60,326 nt of DNA from Oscillatoriaceae cyanobacterium M7585_C2015_266 (GTDB taxonomy: Bacteria; Cyanobacteriota; Cyanobacteriia; Cyanobacteriales; Oscillatoriaceae): NCBI GenBank assembly GCA_015295835.1, contig DVEG01000035.1, positions 1 through 60,326 on the forward strand, in the 5' to 3' direction. Position 1 is the stretch's first letter, and every line of letters begins with the position of its first letter. The translations under genes and the position numbers were made by a program. Below the pieces are notes generated by a model that saw nothing but the letters and a program-made list of their open reading frames with translations, was not told the origin of the DNA and searched no databases. Positions 38,301 to 47,156 of this stretch are shown here, one piece after another.

Positions 38301-38398
38301 GTTTTTTACTTGCTCTCCGTGATTGTTGTCTTGCTAAAGGCGCAGAATTCGGAGTTCCTCACTTTGTCATTGAAGAACTTAGCAAACGAGCAGCTTAA
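35381..38398 (+). CDS. HEAT-repeat, membrane and NACHT-like ATPase protein
   Basis: A 1005-residue protein. A signal or membrane segment (about residues 12-30) is followed by a HEAT/PBS-lyase-like repeat array (about 38-430) with motifs such as VRRAAAEALGRIGS. A hydrophobic segment around residues 512-534 (LLAALIYIVSLPTVWLFILW) is followed by an ATPase with Walker A WGEAGSGKTS (about 647) and Walker B-like LLVILDRISEM (about 720). The domain order, repeats before NTPase across a membrane, is the reverse of typical STAND proteins and suggests an extracytoplasmic sensor array coupled to a cytoplasmic ATPase. The function is unknown; defence or stress signalling is inference. Confidence 0.8.
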   Translation: MIKYFRNQPLTALRIAILCLSLPLFLIENSETQVLASADINYHISQFRDDDESNDPQAIDALVKIGERAVSELLTVLKEPDARVRASAAKVLGKIGSESENKADALASTLVEYLNDSNQEVRRAAAEALGRIGSIAVPKIVEALQAEPTVMRTAAAEALGQMGTDAKEAIPSLVARLQDSDWRVRSAAARALGKIGTEAKLEAPALVPPLIHALEDSDPEVRRSAAEALGRIGSPVVPDLINALQDENASVRAAAAEALGQIGADAREVVPHLIARLQDSDWRVRSGAAKALGTIGSQASLEASIVVEPLIDALKDKDPEVRRAAAEVLVKIGSEAVPKLIAALDDERSTVRAGVAWVLGQIGAGSASAVPQLIARLQDNNEEVRAAAAEALGRMGVYASKAITPLSQLLYDSDKLVRGSAAETLRRIAGSLQDESDKLRLSDLEKALSDLSLAESALNDPKVIFINDPLLFKFSKEEIAVALARSLKALKTEKQTRFFELGTAWFFRHKWLLAALIYIVSLPTVWLFILWLRPLWLLNINQALKRYTLPLPGLKDKGFSLRHLLFVGFFDYHPRVLDAWVAAHVETARARFSQLATVSERSVYIPLPVVIDGNTIANLTGKELRSIFANKQVRLLIWGEAGSGKTSLACQLGKWAMSDNPEERLCEYRQLPILIEQEFDYMPENNWLQNSIRWRLQSLIGSQKPPHEELVKHLTLSGRLLVILDRISEMSEATRSQIRPTHPDFLVNALVVTSRLEETLDGVPKTTLKPLRVEGNRLSSFMEAYLTQRGMRDRFSDLEFFDACSLLSLIVGQRNITVLLAKLYAEQLIAFKEGTSTKGLANNIPDLMLSYLNELNRSILENRFDDALVHHDAKIVAWECLKQTFRPSSTLKKTALASLAGKQAELRLEYLEKRLRLLQTCGASADKIRFSLAPLAEYLAGLHLVELYGSNAEQWRLFLKQTDTIPGVPKSAQGFLLALRDCCLAKGAEFGVPHFVIEELSKRAA
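35732..36631 (+). repeat. Three 300-bp supra-repeats in the HEAT array
   Basis: The coding sequence repeats every 300 bp: the segment encoding (N/D)xEVRRxAAEALGRIGS starts at 35732, 36032 and 36332. Each 100-residue unit holds three HEAT repeats in the same order. The exact period indicates duplication of a three-repeat block; the third copy is less complete at its end. Confidence 0.8.
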
Positions 38399-38410
38399 AC
38401 TACCAAACAA

Positions 38411-38442
38411 AAAAGAAACCCGGTTTTTCAACCGGGTTTTTT
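38411..38442. terminator. Bidirectional hairpin terminator with AACCCGG core
   Basis: AAACCCGG (38416-38423) pairs with CCGGGTTT (38432-38439) with A and T runs outside. It lies between two convergent stops. Confidence 0.8.
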
Positions 38443-38444
38443 AA

Positions 38445-41381
38445 TTAAGCGATCGCTCTCCTTAACATATCTTCATTTACAGTAACTTCTGCATTTTTGG
38501 CTACATTAGCAAGACGCGCCAACAATTCCTGCCAATTTACACCTTCTAAACTGGGAAGTACGATATGAGCTGCACCGACGATATCGGCTCTTCCTAAGCC
38601 TACTACCCACATACCTGCTGCAAGCGCAGCTTCCACTCCTGCAGCCGCATCTTCCACTACTAAACATTCTACAGGGCGCAATTTGAGTAGTTTAGCAGCG
38701 TGTAAAAATAAATCTGGTGCCGGTTTTGAGCGCTCTACACTATACCCATCAGCAAGTGCATCTATTTTGTTAGCAATTCCTAACCGCTCAATCACTTGAC
38801 GTGCGTTTTTGCTAGCTGAGCCTATAGCGATTTTAATTCCAGATGCACGCAATTCATCTAGTAATTCGCCTGCTCCTGGTAATAAATCACTTGCTGTTAT
38901 CTGCTCTGTTAATTTTAAATAATAGGCATTTTTGCGCTCCATCATTTCTTGCATTTTGATTTCGGAAACAATCCGCTTCCCCAGTAGTTGCAGCAGCGAA
39001 TCTCGGCGTGACAACCCTCGCATTTTTTCATTCGCTTCTTCATCAAAAGGAATTCCCTCTTCATCTGCGAGTTGTTTCCATGCTAAATAATGGAATTTTG
39101 CCGTATCTGTCAGCACCCCATCTAAATCAAAAATTACGCCGCGAATTAAAGATTGTGGTATAATCAATCCTGGCGATTCTGGTTTTCGCATATCCTCTCC
39201 CTTCAAATCAAATTTGTACCAATGCCCTCGCCAATTCAATTTAAATTGCAAGCGCATCCAGCCAGCGGGTAAACGAGGATTGGCCACTGGGCCATATTCT
39301 GTCAGTTTGACGCCAGCAAAACCAAAGACAACAGCCTGCCAGACTCCGCCCGCAGACGCGGCGTGAATTCCATCAGCGGCGTTTCCGCGAGTGTCTTCTA
39401 AATCAACTAGGGCTGCCCGCATGAAGTGTTCATAAGCTTCAGTCGGATTGTTTAAATCGCAGGCTAAAATGGCATGAATTGCTGGGCTAAGAGATGAGCC
39501 GTAAGTGTGATCAGTGCGAGGATTATAGTAATTCCAGTTAGCTACTAAGGTTTTTAAATCAAAGCGATCGCGCAGCAAGTACAGTAACATCAGTACATCA
39601 GCTTGTTTAATTACTTGCCGCTTAGCCGCTTCTTCAATCCCTAATAGAGCCTGCATAGAGCAGCGGCGAGGTTCATATTCAGCAAGATTGATATCTTCTA
39701 GTTGGAAAAATCCCTCAAACTGCTCTATTAATCCTGTTTCTGGGTTGTAGGGTATCCACATGCGCTCGATAATATCCGCCCAGCGCTCTAACTGTTGGGA
39801 ATTGAGATTAAGCTGTTGTTCTAATTCAGCAGCGCGAGCGGGATATTTGGCACGTAGCCAATCCAGTACGGATAATGCCGCTTCTAAGTTCCACTGTACC
39901 ATTTTATTTGTAAAGGCGTTGTTATCAACGCGATCATGGTACTCGTCAGGACCTATGACATGGCGAATTTCGTAGCAAGGGCCATCGCTACAAGCTAATG
40001 TACTATCGCGGGTTTCAACACGAGAACTCCAAAATCTTGCTGTTTCTAGGAGAATTTCTGCTCCATAACGGCACATCCACTCGTCGTCTGCCGTTGCTTT
40101 CCAGTAGTGCCAAACGGCATAAGCAACATCAGCGGTGATGTGCAGTTCGATATCTCCGCACCATATCCGTACTAAATCTTTTCCATTGGGGCTAGGTACC
40201 CAGCGCGGAGTTACTTCATCTCCGGTAGCGGCGCTTTCCCAAGCAAACATTGCCCCTTGATAACCCGCTTCTCTGGCTTTGCGTCTTGCACCAGGGAGAG
40301 TATGATAACGGTATGTCAGTAGATTACGAGCGATCGCTGGTTGGGTATATGTTAGCAAGGGCAGAATGAAAATTTCTGTATCCCAGAAATTGTGTCCCCG
40401 ATAGGCAAACCCAGATAGAGTTTTTGCGGGTATGCCGACGCGCTCATCATGGCGAGGTGCGGCTGCAATAATTTGAAATAAGCTGTACCGTACTGCTTGT
40501 TGGGCTTTGCGATCACCTTCGATTACTACATCGCTATTTTCCCATATCTTTGCCCAAGCTTTTTCATGTTCTGCCCGTAGGGTTTCATAGTTCGGTAGTA
40601 CCAGTAGTTTTTGACGTGATACTTCCGCAGGTGCCTCTACTTCTCGGGAAGTGAAGACTGTTACCAGTTTTTCTATAGTTATTGTATCTCCCTGCCGCAC
40701 TTTTATAGTAGTTGAAACAGCTGGGTATCCGGGAACGCCGCTATATTCTACTGGAGTTTCAATGCCATTGTGAAAAACGCGCACTAGCTGTGCAATACCT
40801 AATTCGATTCGCGATCGCAGCGTTATTCCCCGCAGCCAAACTCCTTCTATATCTTCTCCTTGCTCTAGCCACTCCCAGTGGCGAATTCCTTCATTATCTA
40901 AATAGCCATTAATTCCAGCCTGTAGTTCAATTTCGCCTTCAAAATCTACAGAAGTGACGAAGCAGCGAAGACATAAGACGTGCTCATCCGCTAGTGACGC
41001 AAACCGCTGGAAATGAAAGTCTAGAGTTTGATTTGCTTTGCTGCGCCACCTTACTTCGCGGCTGAGAATCCCTCGGTACATATCTAGCTCTCTTTTGTAG
41101 CTGACTATCGTGCCGCGATTGAGGCTAAAGTATTCTTTTCCGATTCGGAATACTAGCGGCAGCCAATCAGGGCAATTTGCTAATTCTGTATGGGCAATTG
41201 CCACATCGTCGTATACGCCATTTATCAGCGTAGCTGGCTTCGCCCCCGGATAGCCCTCTTCAAAGCTGCCCCGTGTACCTAAATAGCCATTTCCGAGGGT
41301 AAATACGGTTTCTTTGTGGTGTAGCTTCTTAGGGTCAAATTTAGATTCTTTGATAATCCAAGCGGTTTCGTACATGAGCAT
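38445..41381 (-). CDS. GH65 glycoside phosphorylase fused to beta-phosphoglucomutase
   Basis: A 978-residue fusion, from MLMYETAWIIKESKFDPKKL. The first 740 residues are a glycoside hydrolase family 65 protein: GNGYLGTRGSFEEGYPGAKP near the start, catalytic-domain segments FAYRGHNFWDTEIFILP and VIGPDEYHDRVDNNAFTN (the EYHD Glu is the general acid). The last 220 residues are a HAD beta-phosphoglucomutase with VIFDLDGVLTDTAKFHYLAW, GSASKNARQVIERL and VVEDAAAGVEAA. GH65 phosphorylases split alpha-glucosides with phosphate to beta-glucose-1-phosphate, which the mutase turns into glucose-6-phosphate, so one chain does both steps. Maltose, trehalose or kojibiose are possible substrates; sequence alone does not decide. 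ATG 41375 is an alternative start. Confidence 0.9.
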   Translation of the reverse strand: MLMYETAWIIKESKFDPKKLHHKETVFTLGNGYLGTRGSFEEGYPGAKPATLINGVYDDVAIAHTELANCPDWLPLVFRIGKEYFSLNRGTIVSYKRELDMYRGILSREVRWRSKANQTLDFHFQRFASLADEHVLCLRCFVTSVDFEGEIELQAGINGYLDNEGIRHWEWLEQGEDIEGVWLRGITLRSRIELGIAQLVRVFHNGIETPVEYSGVPGYPAVSTTIKVRQGDTITIEKLVTVFTSREVEAPAEVSRQKLLVLPNYETLRAEHEKAWAKIWENSDVVIEGDRKAQQAVRYSLFQIIAAAPRHDERVGIPAKTLSGFAYRGHNFWDTEIFILPLLTYTQPAIARNLLTYRYHTLPGARRKAREAGYQGAMFAWESAATGDEVTPRWVPSPNGKDLVRIWCGDIELHITADVAYAVWHYWKATADDEWMCRYGAEILLETARFWSSRVETRDSTLACSDGPCYEIRHVIGPDEYHDRVDNNAFTNKMVQWNLEAALSVLDWLRAKYPARAAELEQQLNLNSQQLERWADIIERMWIPYNPETGLIEQFEGFFQLEDINLAEYEPRRCSMQALLGIEEAAKRQVIKQADVLMLLYLLRDRFDLKTLVANWNYYNPRTDHTYGSSLSPAIHAILACDLNNPTEAYEHFMRAALVDLEDTRGNAADGIHAASAGGVWQAVVFGFAGVKLTEYGPVANPRLPAGWMRLQFKLNWRGHWYKFDLKGEDMRKPESPGLIIPQSLIRGVIFDLDGVLTDTAKFHYLAWKQLADEEGIPFDEEANEKMRGLSRRDSLLQLLGKRIVSEIKMQEMMERKNAYYLKLTEQITASDLLPGAGELLDELRASGIKIAIGSASKNARQVIERLGIANKIDALADGYSVERSKPAPDLFLHAAKLLKLRPVECLVVEDAAAGVEAALAAGMWVVGLGRADIVGAAHIVLPSLEGVNWQELLARLANVAKNAEVTVNEDMLRRAIA

Positions 41382-42074
41382 TTTCCAGTGGGGTAAGCAA
41401 TACAAGGGAAAATATATTTATCCAGCATTTTTTTGCTCTGGATTAGTTGTTGCACCCACGATAAGTTTATTTGAATGGCCAGTATTTTTTTTCTGGCTTA
41501 GTTTTTACATCTCTCTATAGATAGAGATTACCCATATCGCGGACTTAGTTCCTGACATACTTTAAAAAAATCAACAAAATCAAGAAAACAAAACAATGAC
41601 AATATATGTTATATTTTGTACTACGTATATATTTTAAAATTTCTAGATTCTTTCGGTAAACTTTAGAGAATTTACCTAGGCAACCGAGCTGAAGTTTAGC
41701 AGTTTTGCCAATAGTGGCAATCACTTGCTCCCAAGTCGACCTTTAAAGCAATTCTTCCGCCGACTCGTAAAACAACTGCTCGATTTCTGTTCCCTACTTC
41801 TATTTTATAACGCATAAATTTACTTGATAAACCAATCGGGGATCACGAATATAAAAAAAATTAATCATGAGCTTGCTCGCTTTATATATGCGCGTTTAAC
41901 ACAAAAAAAACAATTACCTCCGGATTTAAAAGACTGCAAATGAAGAAAAAGCTCTCTTATCGCCGCCACTTTGCTGGCGGAGCGAAAGAAAAATTATCGC
42001 TCTTTGAAAAGCTATTGTAAGTAATTATGAAAAGAAGGCGAGTTTTACTCGCCTAAGGAAAAATATGATATAAT
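41382..42074. other. Intergenic region, about 690 bp
   Basis: AT-rich. Contains a six-pair hairpin CCGCCA/TGGCGG (41963-41980) and, next to the upstream gene, the terminator at 42028-42054. No gene recognised. Confidence 0.45.
42028..42054 (-). terminator. Terminator of the amylo-alpha-1,6-glucosidase gene
   Basis: AGGCGAGT and ACTCGCCT form a perfect eight-pair stem with a three-base loop, about 20 bases past the stop on the minus strand, followed there by TTCTTTTC. Confidence 0.7.
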
Positions 42075-44315
42075 TTAGGCCTCGATAACTACTCGCAAGT
42101 TGCCTCGTTTCTTGGCAACGCGGCAAGCAGTTGTATTGCCAGAACGCTCGAATTCCAAATCCAGAAGAGTGGTGCCGACACGTAAATTTTTCAGTGATAA
42201 ACGATTGATCCGATCGGGTAGGGCCGGATCAATAATTCGCAGGTAATTGTTGGGAGCATCTGGAACTAAATTTACCATAGTCTGTAGTAGTTGAAAAATA
42301 CTGCCACTTGCCCAGGCTTGTGGCGAACAAGCAACGGGATATCTTACAGGCCAGTCATTATCGGTACGCTCGTAGCCGCAGAAGAGTTCGGGGGGACGTT
42401 TATATGGTTGATGTTGCATCATGTCGAATAATCCACCCGCCAGTTCTAGAGCTTGATCGATTAAACCGAGCGAGCGCAATCCAACAGCAATGAGGGCATT
42501 ATCATGAGGCCAAACCGAGCCTACGTGATAGCCCATTGGGTTATAAGCCGGTGACAAACTACTAAGAGTACGAATACCCCAACCACTAAACATATCTGGT
42601 GCTCGTAACCGCTCTGCCACACTGCGAGCTTTTTCCTCAGTAAAAATACCCAAACTTAAACAGTGACCGGGATTAGAAGTAATGCTATCTACCGGTTTGC
42701 CATCGCCATCGAGAGCCAAAGCACAGAAATCCAAATCTTCTACCCAGAAATCGCGATTGAAGCGCATTTTTAAATCACGAGCTTCTTCTTCCCAGCGGTC
42801 AGCTAAGTCAAGACGTTTTTTCAGACGGGCAATTTCTGATAGCCTGACTTTAGCGGCATAAACGTAGCCTTGCACTTCCGAAAGAGCGATCGCCCCGCTA
42901 GCTCTTCGCCCGTAGCGATCAACTATACAGTCAATAGAATCCTTCCAGCCTTGATTATCTAAACCGCGCTTAGATTTGCGATAATAGGTGAGATAGCCTG
43001 TTTCTTTAATATTGCGATCAATCCACTCCATTGCCGCCATAGCATTTGGCCACAATAGCTCCAAAGTATCGCGATCGCCCGTCCAAGCGTAATATTCTGC
43101 ATACAGCATCAACCACAGCGGCGTTGCATCTACTGAGCCGTAGTAAGGAGTATGGGGAATTTCATTGCAGCGTGCCATTTCTCCGAAGCGGATTTCGTGC
43201 ATAATTTTCCCCGGCTGTTCGTCGCGCCACTCGTCATCTTTTTTGCCTTGATATTCCGCTAGAACCATTAGCGTTTCCTTAGCAATTTGCGGATTTAACA
43301 TCAAAGTTTGTGACGCTGTAATAATCGAGTCGCGCCCGAACAGCGTTGAAAACCAAGGTACCCCGGCAGAAATTATTTTACTTTTGCCAAACGACTGCCG
43401 CATTATGTACAAATCTTGCTCAGCCCGTTCGATAATTTGATTAAACGTATTTTTATCTGAGCGAATTTGTGTACATTCGTGAGTCCAGTGCTGCTCTTCT
43501 AGAAACTCTGCTGCGATCGCTTGAGCATAAGTCGCTGCCGGATTCACCGCAGACGTTGGGCGACCATTCGTAAACATTTGCAACCGATAGCCCAACTTTT
43601 CCGTCGCATGGGAATCCAACTGCACTTGCCAAACAGCAGTATAACCCTTAAAATAATCTGGCTTCCGGTAGTCAAAGCGGATACGCGATTCCATCAAGGA
43701 ATTATCCAAACCCCGATAAGCCAAAATTAACTCCTCATCTGGATTAAAAAAACCATCTCCTAGTGCCCCATTCCCATCATTTGGCAACCGCCGCAACAGT
43801 TGTCCACGTCCCTTGCGCCCATAACCCCGGACCTCAAATAAATCGACGAAATCCGCATCAAAACTGATGCTTATTTCAAAGCTTACTGATTCAGTCGTGT
43901 AATTCGTTATTTCAATCTCTGAAAAAAGTGCCCCATTTAACAGCAATTCTCGGCGAATACCGATAGTTTCTGGAGCCAAGCGATTTTCTATCTTCGGATT
44001 AGTACACAAAACCGTCAGCGCAAAACCTTTATCCGCCGTACTGCTCAGTAAAATTGGCGCTCGCTTTTCTATTTGTAGCTCCAAACGACTTAGAAAACGC
44101 GTATCACAGCAGAATAACCCCATACTGGTGTTTTTGTCATCTTCTAGGCTGCCTGCAATATTGCCCAGAGTATCAGTCACTAAAAACATGTCATTATCTT
44201 TTATTGTCAGCGTTGGCTGGGGTTGTTCACTAATAACTGAAGCCCATTCTGGTAAGGGCATCTGTTCTGCTGGAACAAAAAGTTTCCCGTCGATTTCGAT
44301 TGTATCCGCACTCAT
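42075..44315 (-). CDS. Amylo-alpha-1,6-glucosidase family protein
   Basis: A 746-residue protein with an N-terminal beta-sandwich domain (GDE_N-like: MFLVTDTLGNIAGS, GLFCCDTRFLSRLELQ) and a C-terminal (alpha/alpha)6 barrel of the glycogen debranching type, with SAGVPWFSTLFGRDSIITA, QPGKIMHEIRFGEMA and YHVGSVWPHDNALIAVGL. Members trim alpha-1,6 branches or act on other glucosides; specificity is not proven by sequence. It lies upstream of the GH65 fusion on the same strand, but a terminator lies between them, so they are functional neighbours rather than a tight operon. Both fit glycogen or maltodextrin use. Confidence 0.85.
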   Translation of the reverse strand: MSADTIEIDGKLFVPAEQMPLPEWASVISEQPQPTLTIKDNDMFLVTDTLGNIAGSLEDDKNTSMGLFCCDTRFLSRLELQIEKRAPILLSSTADKGFALTVLCTNPKIENRLAPETIGIRRELLLNGALFSEIEITNYTTESVSFEISISFDADFVDLFEVRGYGRKGRGQLLRRLPNDGNGALGDGFFNPDEELILAYRGLDNSLMESRIRFDYRKPDYFKGYTAVWQVQLDSHATEKLGYRLQMFTNGRPTSAVNPAATYAQAIAAEFLEEQHWTHECTQIRSDKNTFNQIIERAEQDLYIMRQSFGKSKIISAGVPWFSTLFGRDSIITASQTLMLNPQIAKETLMVLAEYQGKKDDEWRDEQPGKIMHEIRFGEMARCNEIPHTPYYGSVDATPLWLMLYAEYYAWTGDRDTLELLWPNAMAAMEWIDRNIKETGYLTYYRKSKRGLDNQGWKDSIDCIVDRYGRRASGAIALSEVQGYVYAAKVRLSEIARLKKRLDLADRWEEEARDLKMRFNRDFWVEDLDFCALALDGDGKPVDSITSNPGHCLSLGIFTEEKARSVAERLRAPDMFSGWGIRTLSSLSPAYNPMGYHVGSVWPHDNALIAVGLRSLGLIDQALELAGGLFDMMQHQPYKRPPELFCGYERTDNDWPVRYPVACSPQAWASGSIFQLLQTMVNLVPDAPNNYLRIIDPALPDRINRLSLKNLRVGTTLLDLEFERSGNTTACRVAKKRGNLRVVIEA

Positions 44316-44342
44316 GCCAAAAAAAATTTTCAGGTTTTCAAG

Positions 44343-44374
44343 AAACTCGGTTTTTTCAAAAAACCGGGTTTTTT
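44343..44374 (-). terminator. Hairpin terminator with AACCCGG core
   Basis: AAACTCGGTTTTTT pairs with AAAAAACCGGGTTT over a single-base gap, with one mismatch. It lies downstream of the minus-strand methyltransferase gene ending at 44441 and upstream of the debranching gene. Confidence 0.65.
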
Positions 44375-44440
44375 ATTAGTACTGAGCAATTTTTTTGAGA
44401 AGAAAGCAACTCTTATAAAAACTGGTTGCTCAAAAATATT

Positions 44441-44956
44441 TCAGTATAGCATAGGAACTAGCTTTTTAACCCGTTTTTTGTAATCTGCATAATCCGGGTA
44501 TTTTTGGCAGAGCCAAGCTTCCTCCCGCGTTGCTTTCGCATCTAAAAATGCAAAAAGAACAAAAGTTCCTAGCAAATGAGACAGGCTGAATACAAAAATT
44601 GTCCTGCTCAGCGCTGCCAAAATCAAGCCAGTGTAGAGCGGATGACGCACCGTAGCGTAAATACCAGTTTGAACAAGGTAGCCCTCTTCCTTGGGATAGG
44701 GAAAGGGAGTAAGATTGTTTCCCAAATCGAGCAATCCTTTTAATAGAAAAGTAGCTGCTGCCAGCCCCAACAAAGCAGCAACAACCTTTAGGGCAGCGCT
44801 CCCGTACCCAGGCAATGGCATTAGCCAAGCTGGTTGCCATACGGGCAAAAATACAAAGCCTATCAATAGGGCACCCTGGAGTAAGACAAAATATTCGCCG
44901 CGTGAACCTATTCGCCCGCCAGTGTTAGTGAAACCCCAATCTTTTAAGAGTTTCAT
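44441..44956 (-). CDS. Isoprenylcysteine carboxyl methyltransferase-like membrane protein
   Basis: A 171-residue integral membrane protein with about five helices. The signature GYLVQTGIYATVRHPLYTGL (about residues 92-111) and the ending EEAWLCQKYPDYADYKKRVK match the ICMT/PEMT-like methyltransferase superfamily. Bacterial members methylate various small or lipid substrates; the substrate here is unknown. Confidence 0.85.
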   Translation of the reverse strand: MKLLKDWGFTNTGGRIGSRGEYFVLLQGALLIGFVFLPVWQPAWLMPLPGYGSAALKVVAALLGLAAATFLLKGLLDLGNNLTPFPYPKEEGYLVQTGIYATVRHPLYTGLILAALSRTIFVFSLSHLLGTFVLFAFLDAKATREEAWLCQKYPDYADYKKRVKKLVPMLY

Positions 44957-45344
44957 GGTTGCATCGCCTTTACTTGATTGGGTATTGGGAAGTCATGAGG
45001 CTATGACATTGGGTATTAGTGCTGAAAACTCTAGTGCCTCTTCGGTTGAATTTTTCTCTACACTTGAGTCAAAGCCGAAGAACACTCCCAACTCTATTGC
45101 TCCATGCCCTTTTTCCCTACTCCCTATTCCCTATCAAAACTTGATATTACCCTAGTCAAGAACAAAAAGTTCATCTTTGATGAAATTTTATATTTGGCAT
45201 CCAGGGGAGGGCTGCCGCACTTTAGCGCGCTTGCCCTGCTGTTTTTGTGCCCGGAATTGAATTTTATACTTCTTACCCTCTCCGCTTGCTAATTCTGGCA
45301 GGGAAAATTATTGAGTATAATAGTTTCCAAGCCTATACAGGTGC
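44957..45344. other. Intergenic region, about 390 bp
   Basis: No convincing gene. Apparent small frames on the plus strand have no family features. The region would hold the promoter of the methyltransferase gene on its left side. Confidence 0.4.
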
Positions 45345-46121
45345 CTACATACCCATAATTGAATAGCCTGAATCAACGTAGATAATTTGACCCGTAATCC
45401 CACTAGCCAAATCGCTGCACAAAAAGGCGGCAACATTGCCCACTTCCGTTTGTGTGACTGTACGACGTAGGGGCGCCACCTTTTCGACGTGGTGAATCAT
45501 GTCCAAAATCCCGCTCACTGCCGAAGATGCCAAAGTACGGATGGGGCCGGCTGAAATGCCATTGACACGGATATTTTGAGGACCAAGTTCGGCTGCCAGA
45601 TAACGTACATTCATTTCTAGTGCTGCTTTCGCAATCCCCATGACATTATAGTTGGGAACGACGCGGACGCCGCCGAGGTAAGTGAGGGTGATAATACTTC
45701 CCCCTTCTGTCATCAAGGGTTTGGCTTCAGCAGATAACTGAATTAGGGAATAGGCGCTGATATCAAGGGCGCGGATAAAGCCTTGCCGGGATGTTTTGCT
45801 AAAATCCCCAGAAAGTTCTTCTTTGTCGGCAAAGGCAAGACAATGAATCAGAATGTCCAGCTTTCCCCACTTCTCCCGTACCTTTTCAAAGGTGGATTGA
45901 ATTTGGGTGTCATCTTGGACATTGCAGGGAACAAATAAACTGGGATTTAGGGGTTCTACGAGTTCAGCTACTTTTCTTTCCATGCGCCCTTTTTCATCCG
46001 GCAGATAGGTGATGCCAAGATTTGCCCCTGCTTTGTGGAGTTGTTGAGCAATCCCCCAGGCGATTGAGCGATTATTGGCAATACCGGTGACAAGAGCGTT
46101 TTTTCCGGTTAAGTCAAGCAT
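45345..46121 (-). CDS. fabI: Enoyl-[acyl-carrier-protein] reductase (NADH)
   Basis: A 258-residue short-chain dehydrogenase-type enoyl-ACP reductase, the last step of each fatty-acid elongation cycle. The N-terminal ALVTGIANNRSIAWGIA nucleotide motif with the typical FabI spacing is present, as are DILIHCLAFADKEELSGDF and the catalytic Tyr and Lys in PNYNVMGIAKAALE. It ends in the family's GQIIYVDSGYSIMGM. It diverges from ntcA across a 357-bp gap. Confidence 0.95.
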   Translation of the reverse strand: MLDLTGKNALVTGIANNRSIAWGIAQQLHKAGANLGITYLPDEKGRMERKVAELVEPLNPSLFVPCNVQDDTQIQSTFEKVREKWGKLDILIHCLAFADKEELSGDFSKTSRQGFIRALDISAYSLIQLSAEAKPLMTEGGSIITLTYLGGVRVVPNYNVMGIAKAALEMNVRYLAAELGPQNIRVNGISAGPIRTLASSAVSGILDMIHHVEKVAPLRRTVTQTEVGNVAAFLCSDLASGITGQIIYVDSGYSIMGM

Positions 46122-46478
46122 AGTAATCCATAATAGTTAATAGGGTAATTGATAGGCCACATAATGCCAGAACAATCTAAACCCCTCAGGTAAGCATACC
46201 ACAGCTTGCTTTCACCTACCCGATATCTCCCTCGCTATGATAAGTGTCAAACTGAAAGCGCTTTTAACTCAGTTTTCTCGCGGTAGGGCTTTCACTTGGC
46301 TGGGGAAGGCTTTCCCTGAATCGTCCAGTTATTCACGGCACCTCAAAAATTATGTATCGAAATGTACAAAAAAACATAGAAGAGTAAGTTTATCTGTTTT
46401 TAAGTCAAAGTACGAGCGCAAGATAATTTGTTTGTTAAATAGTAGTCACACAAAATAGCGAGGGCACGGGTAAAGGCA
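46122..46478. other. Divergent promoter region of fabI and ntcA
   Basis: Holds the NtcA-type palindrome at 46354-46367. A 73-codon open frame (46237-46458) spans it and is not credible as a gene. Confidence 0.6.
46354..46367 (+). promoter_or_regulatory. NtcA-binding site (GTA-N8-TAC) upstream of ntcA
   Basis: GTATCGAAATGTAC is an exact GTA-N8-TAC match, 111 bases before the ntcA start. A TAAGTT at 46385, a TAN3T-type -10 element, lies 17 bases after it; usual spacing in NtcA-activated promoters is about 20-24, so this is slightly short. NtcA autoregulation is established in other cyanobacteria. Confidence 0.65.
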
Positions 46479-47156
46479 ATGGAGCTGGTAATGATGCAAG
46501 ATAAACCGCTCGCATCTGTGTTTCGTCAGATGGGAGGTGGAGGGTTTCCTCTGGTGGTGGAAACCTATGAACGAGGCAAGACTATTTTTTTCCCGGGAGA
46601 TCCGGCTGAAAAGGTATATTTCTTGCTCAAAGGCGCTGTCAAACTCTCTAGGGTATACGAAACAGGAGAAGAAATTACTGTGGCGCTACTGCGGGAAAAT
46701 AGCGTGTTTGGAGTTTTGTCTCTGATTACAGGGCACCGCTCTGATCGATTCTACCATGCTGTGGCGTTTACACCAGTAGAATTGTTCTCAGTACCTATCG
46801 AACAAGTTGAAAAGGCGCTTAAAGAAGATCCAGAGCTGTCAATGGTGATGCTGCGGGGTTTGTCTTCCAGAATTCTGCAAACAGAAATGATGATCGAAAC
46901 TCTGGCACACCGCGATATGGGTTCGCGGCTGGTGAGTTTCCTGCTAATTCTCTGCCGCGATTTTGGGGTTCCCAGCCCAGAAGGAATTACTATTGACTTG
47001 AAGCTCTCTCATCAAGCGATCGCTGAGGCAATCGGCTCGACGCGAGTCACTGTCACTCGCTTACTAGGAGATTTGCGCCAAGAAAAAATGATCTCAATTC
47101 ATAAGAAAAAAATTACAGTCCACAATCCTGTCGCTCTTAGCCAACAGTTTACCTAA
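46479..47156 (+). CDS. ntcA: Global nitrogen regulator NtcA
   Basis: A 225-residue CRP/FNR-family transcription factor. Blocks essentially diagnostic of NtcA are present: [57 protein letters not shown] and the helix-turn-helix [20 protein letters not shown]. It senses 2-oxoglutarate and, with PipX, activates nitrogen-assimilation genes. An AAAGG precedes the ATG at 46479; ATG 46494 is an alternative. An NtcA box upstream suggests autoregulation. Confidence 0.97.
   Translation: MELVMMQDKPLASVFRQMGGGGFPLVVETYERGKTIFFPGDPAEKVYFLLKGAVKLSRVYETGEEITVALLRENSVFGVLSLITGHRSDRFYHAVAFTPVELFSVPIEQVEKALKEDPELSMVMLRGLSSRILQTEMMIETLAHRDMGSRLVSFLLILCRDFGVPSPEGITIDLKLSHQAIAEAIGSTRVTVTRLLGDLRQEKMISIHKKKITVHNPVALSQQFT

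Noticed and set aside
46237-46458. 73-codon frame upstream of ntcA
   Set aside because: It covers the NtcA box and promoter region and shows no family features.
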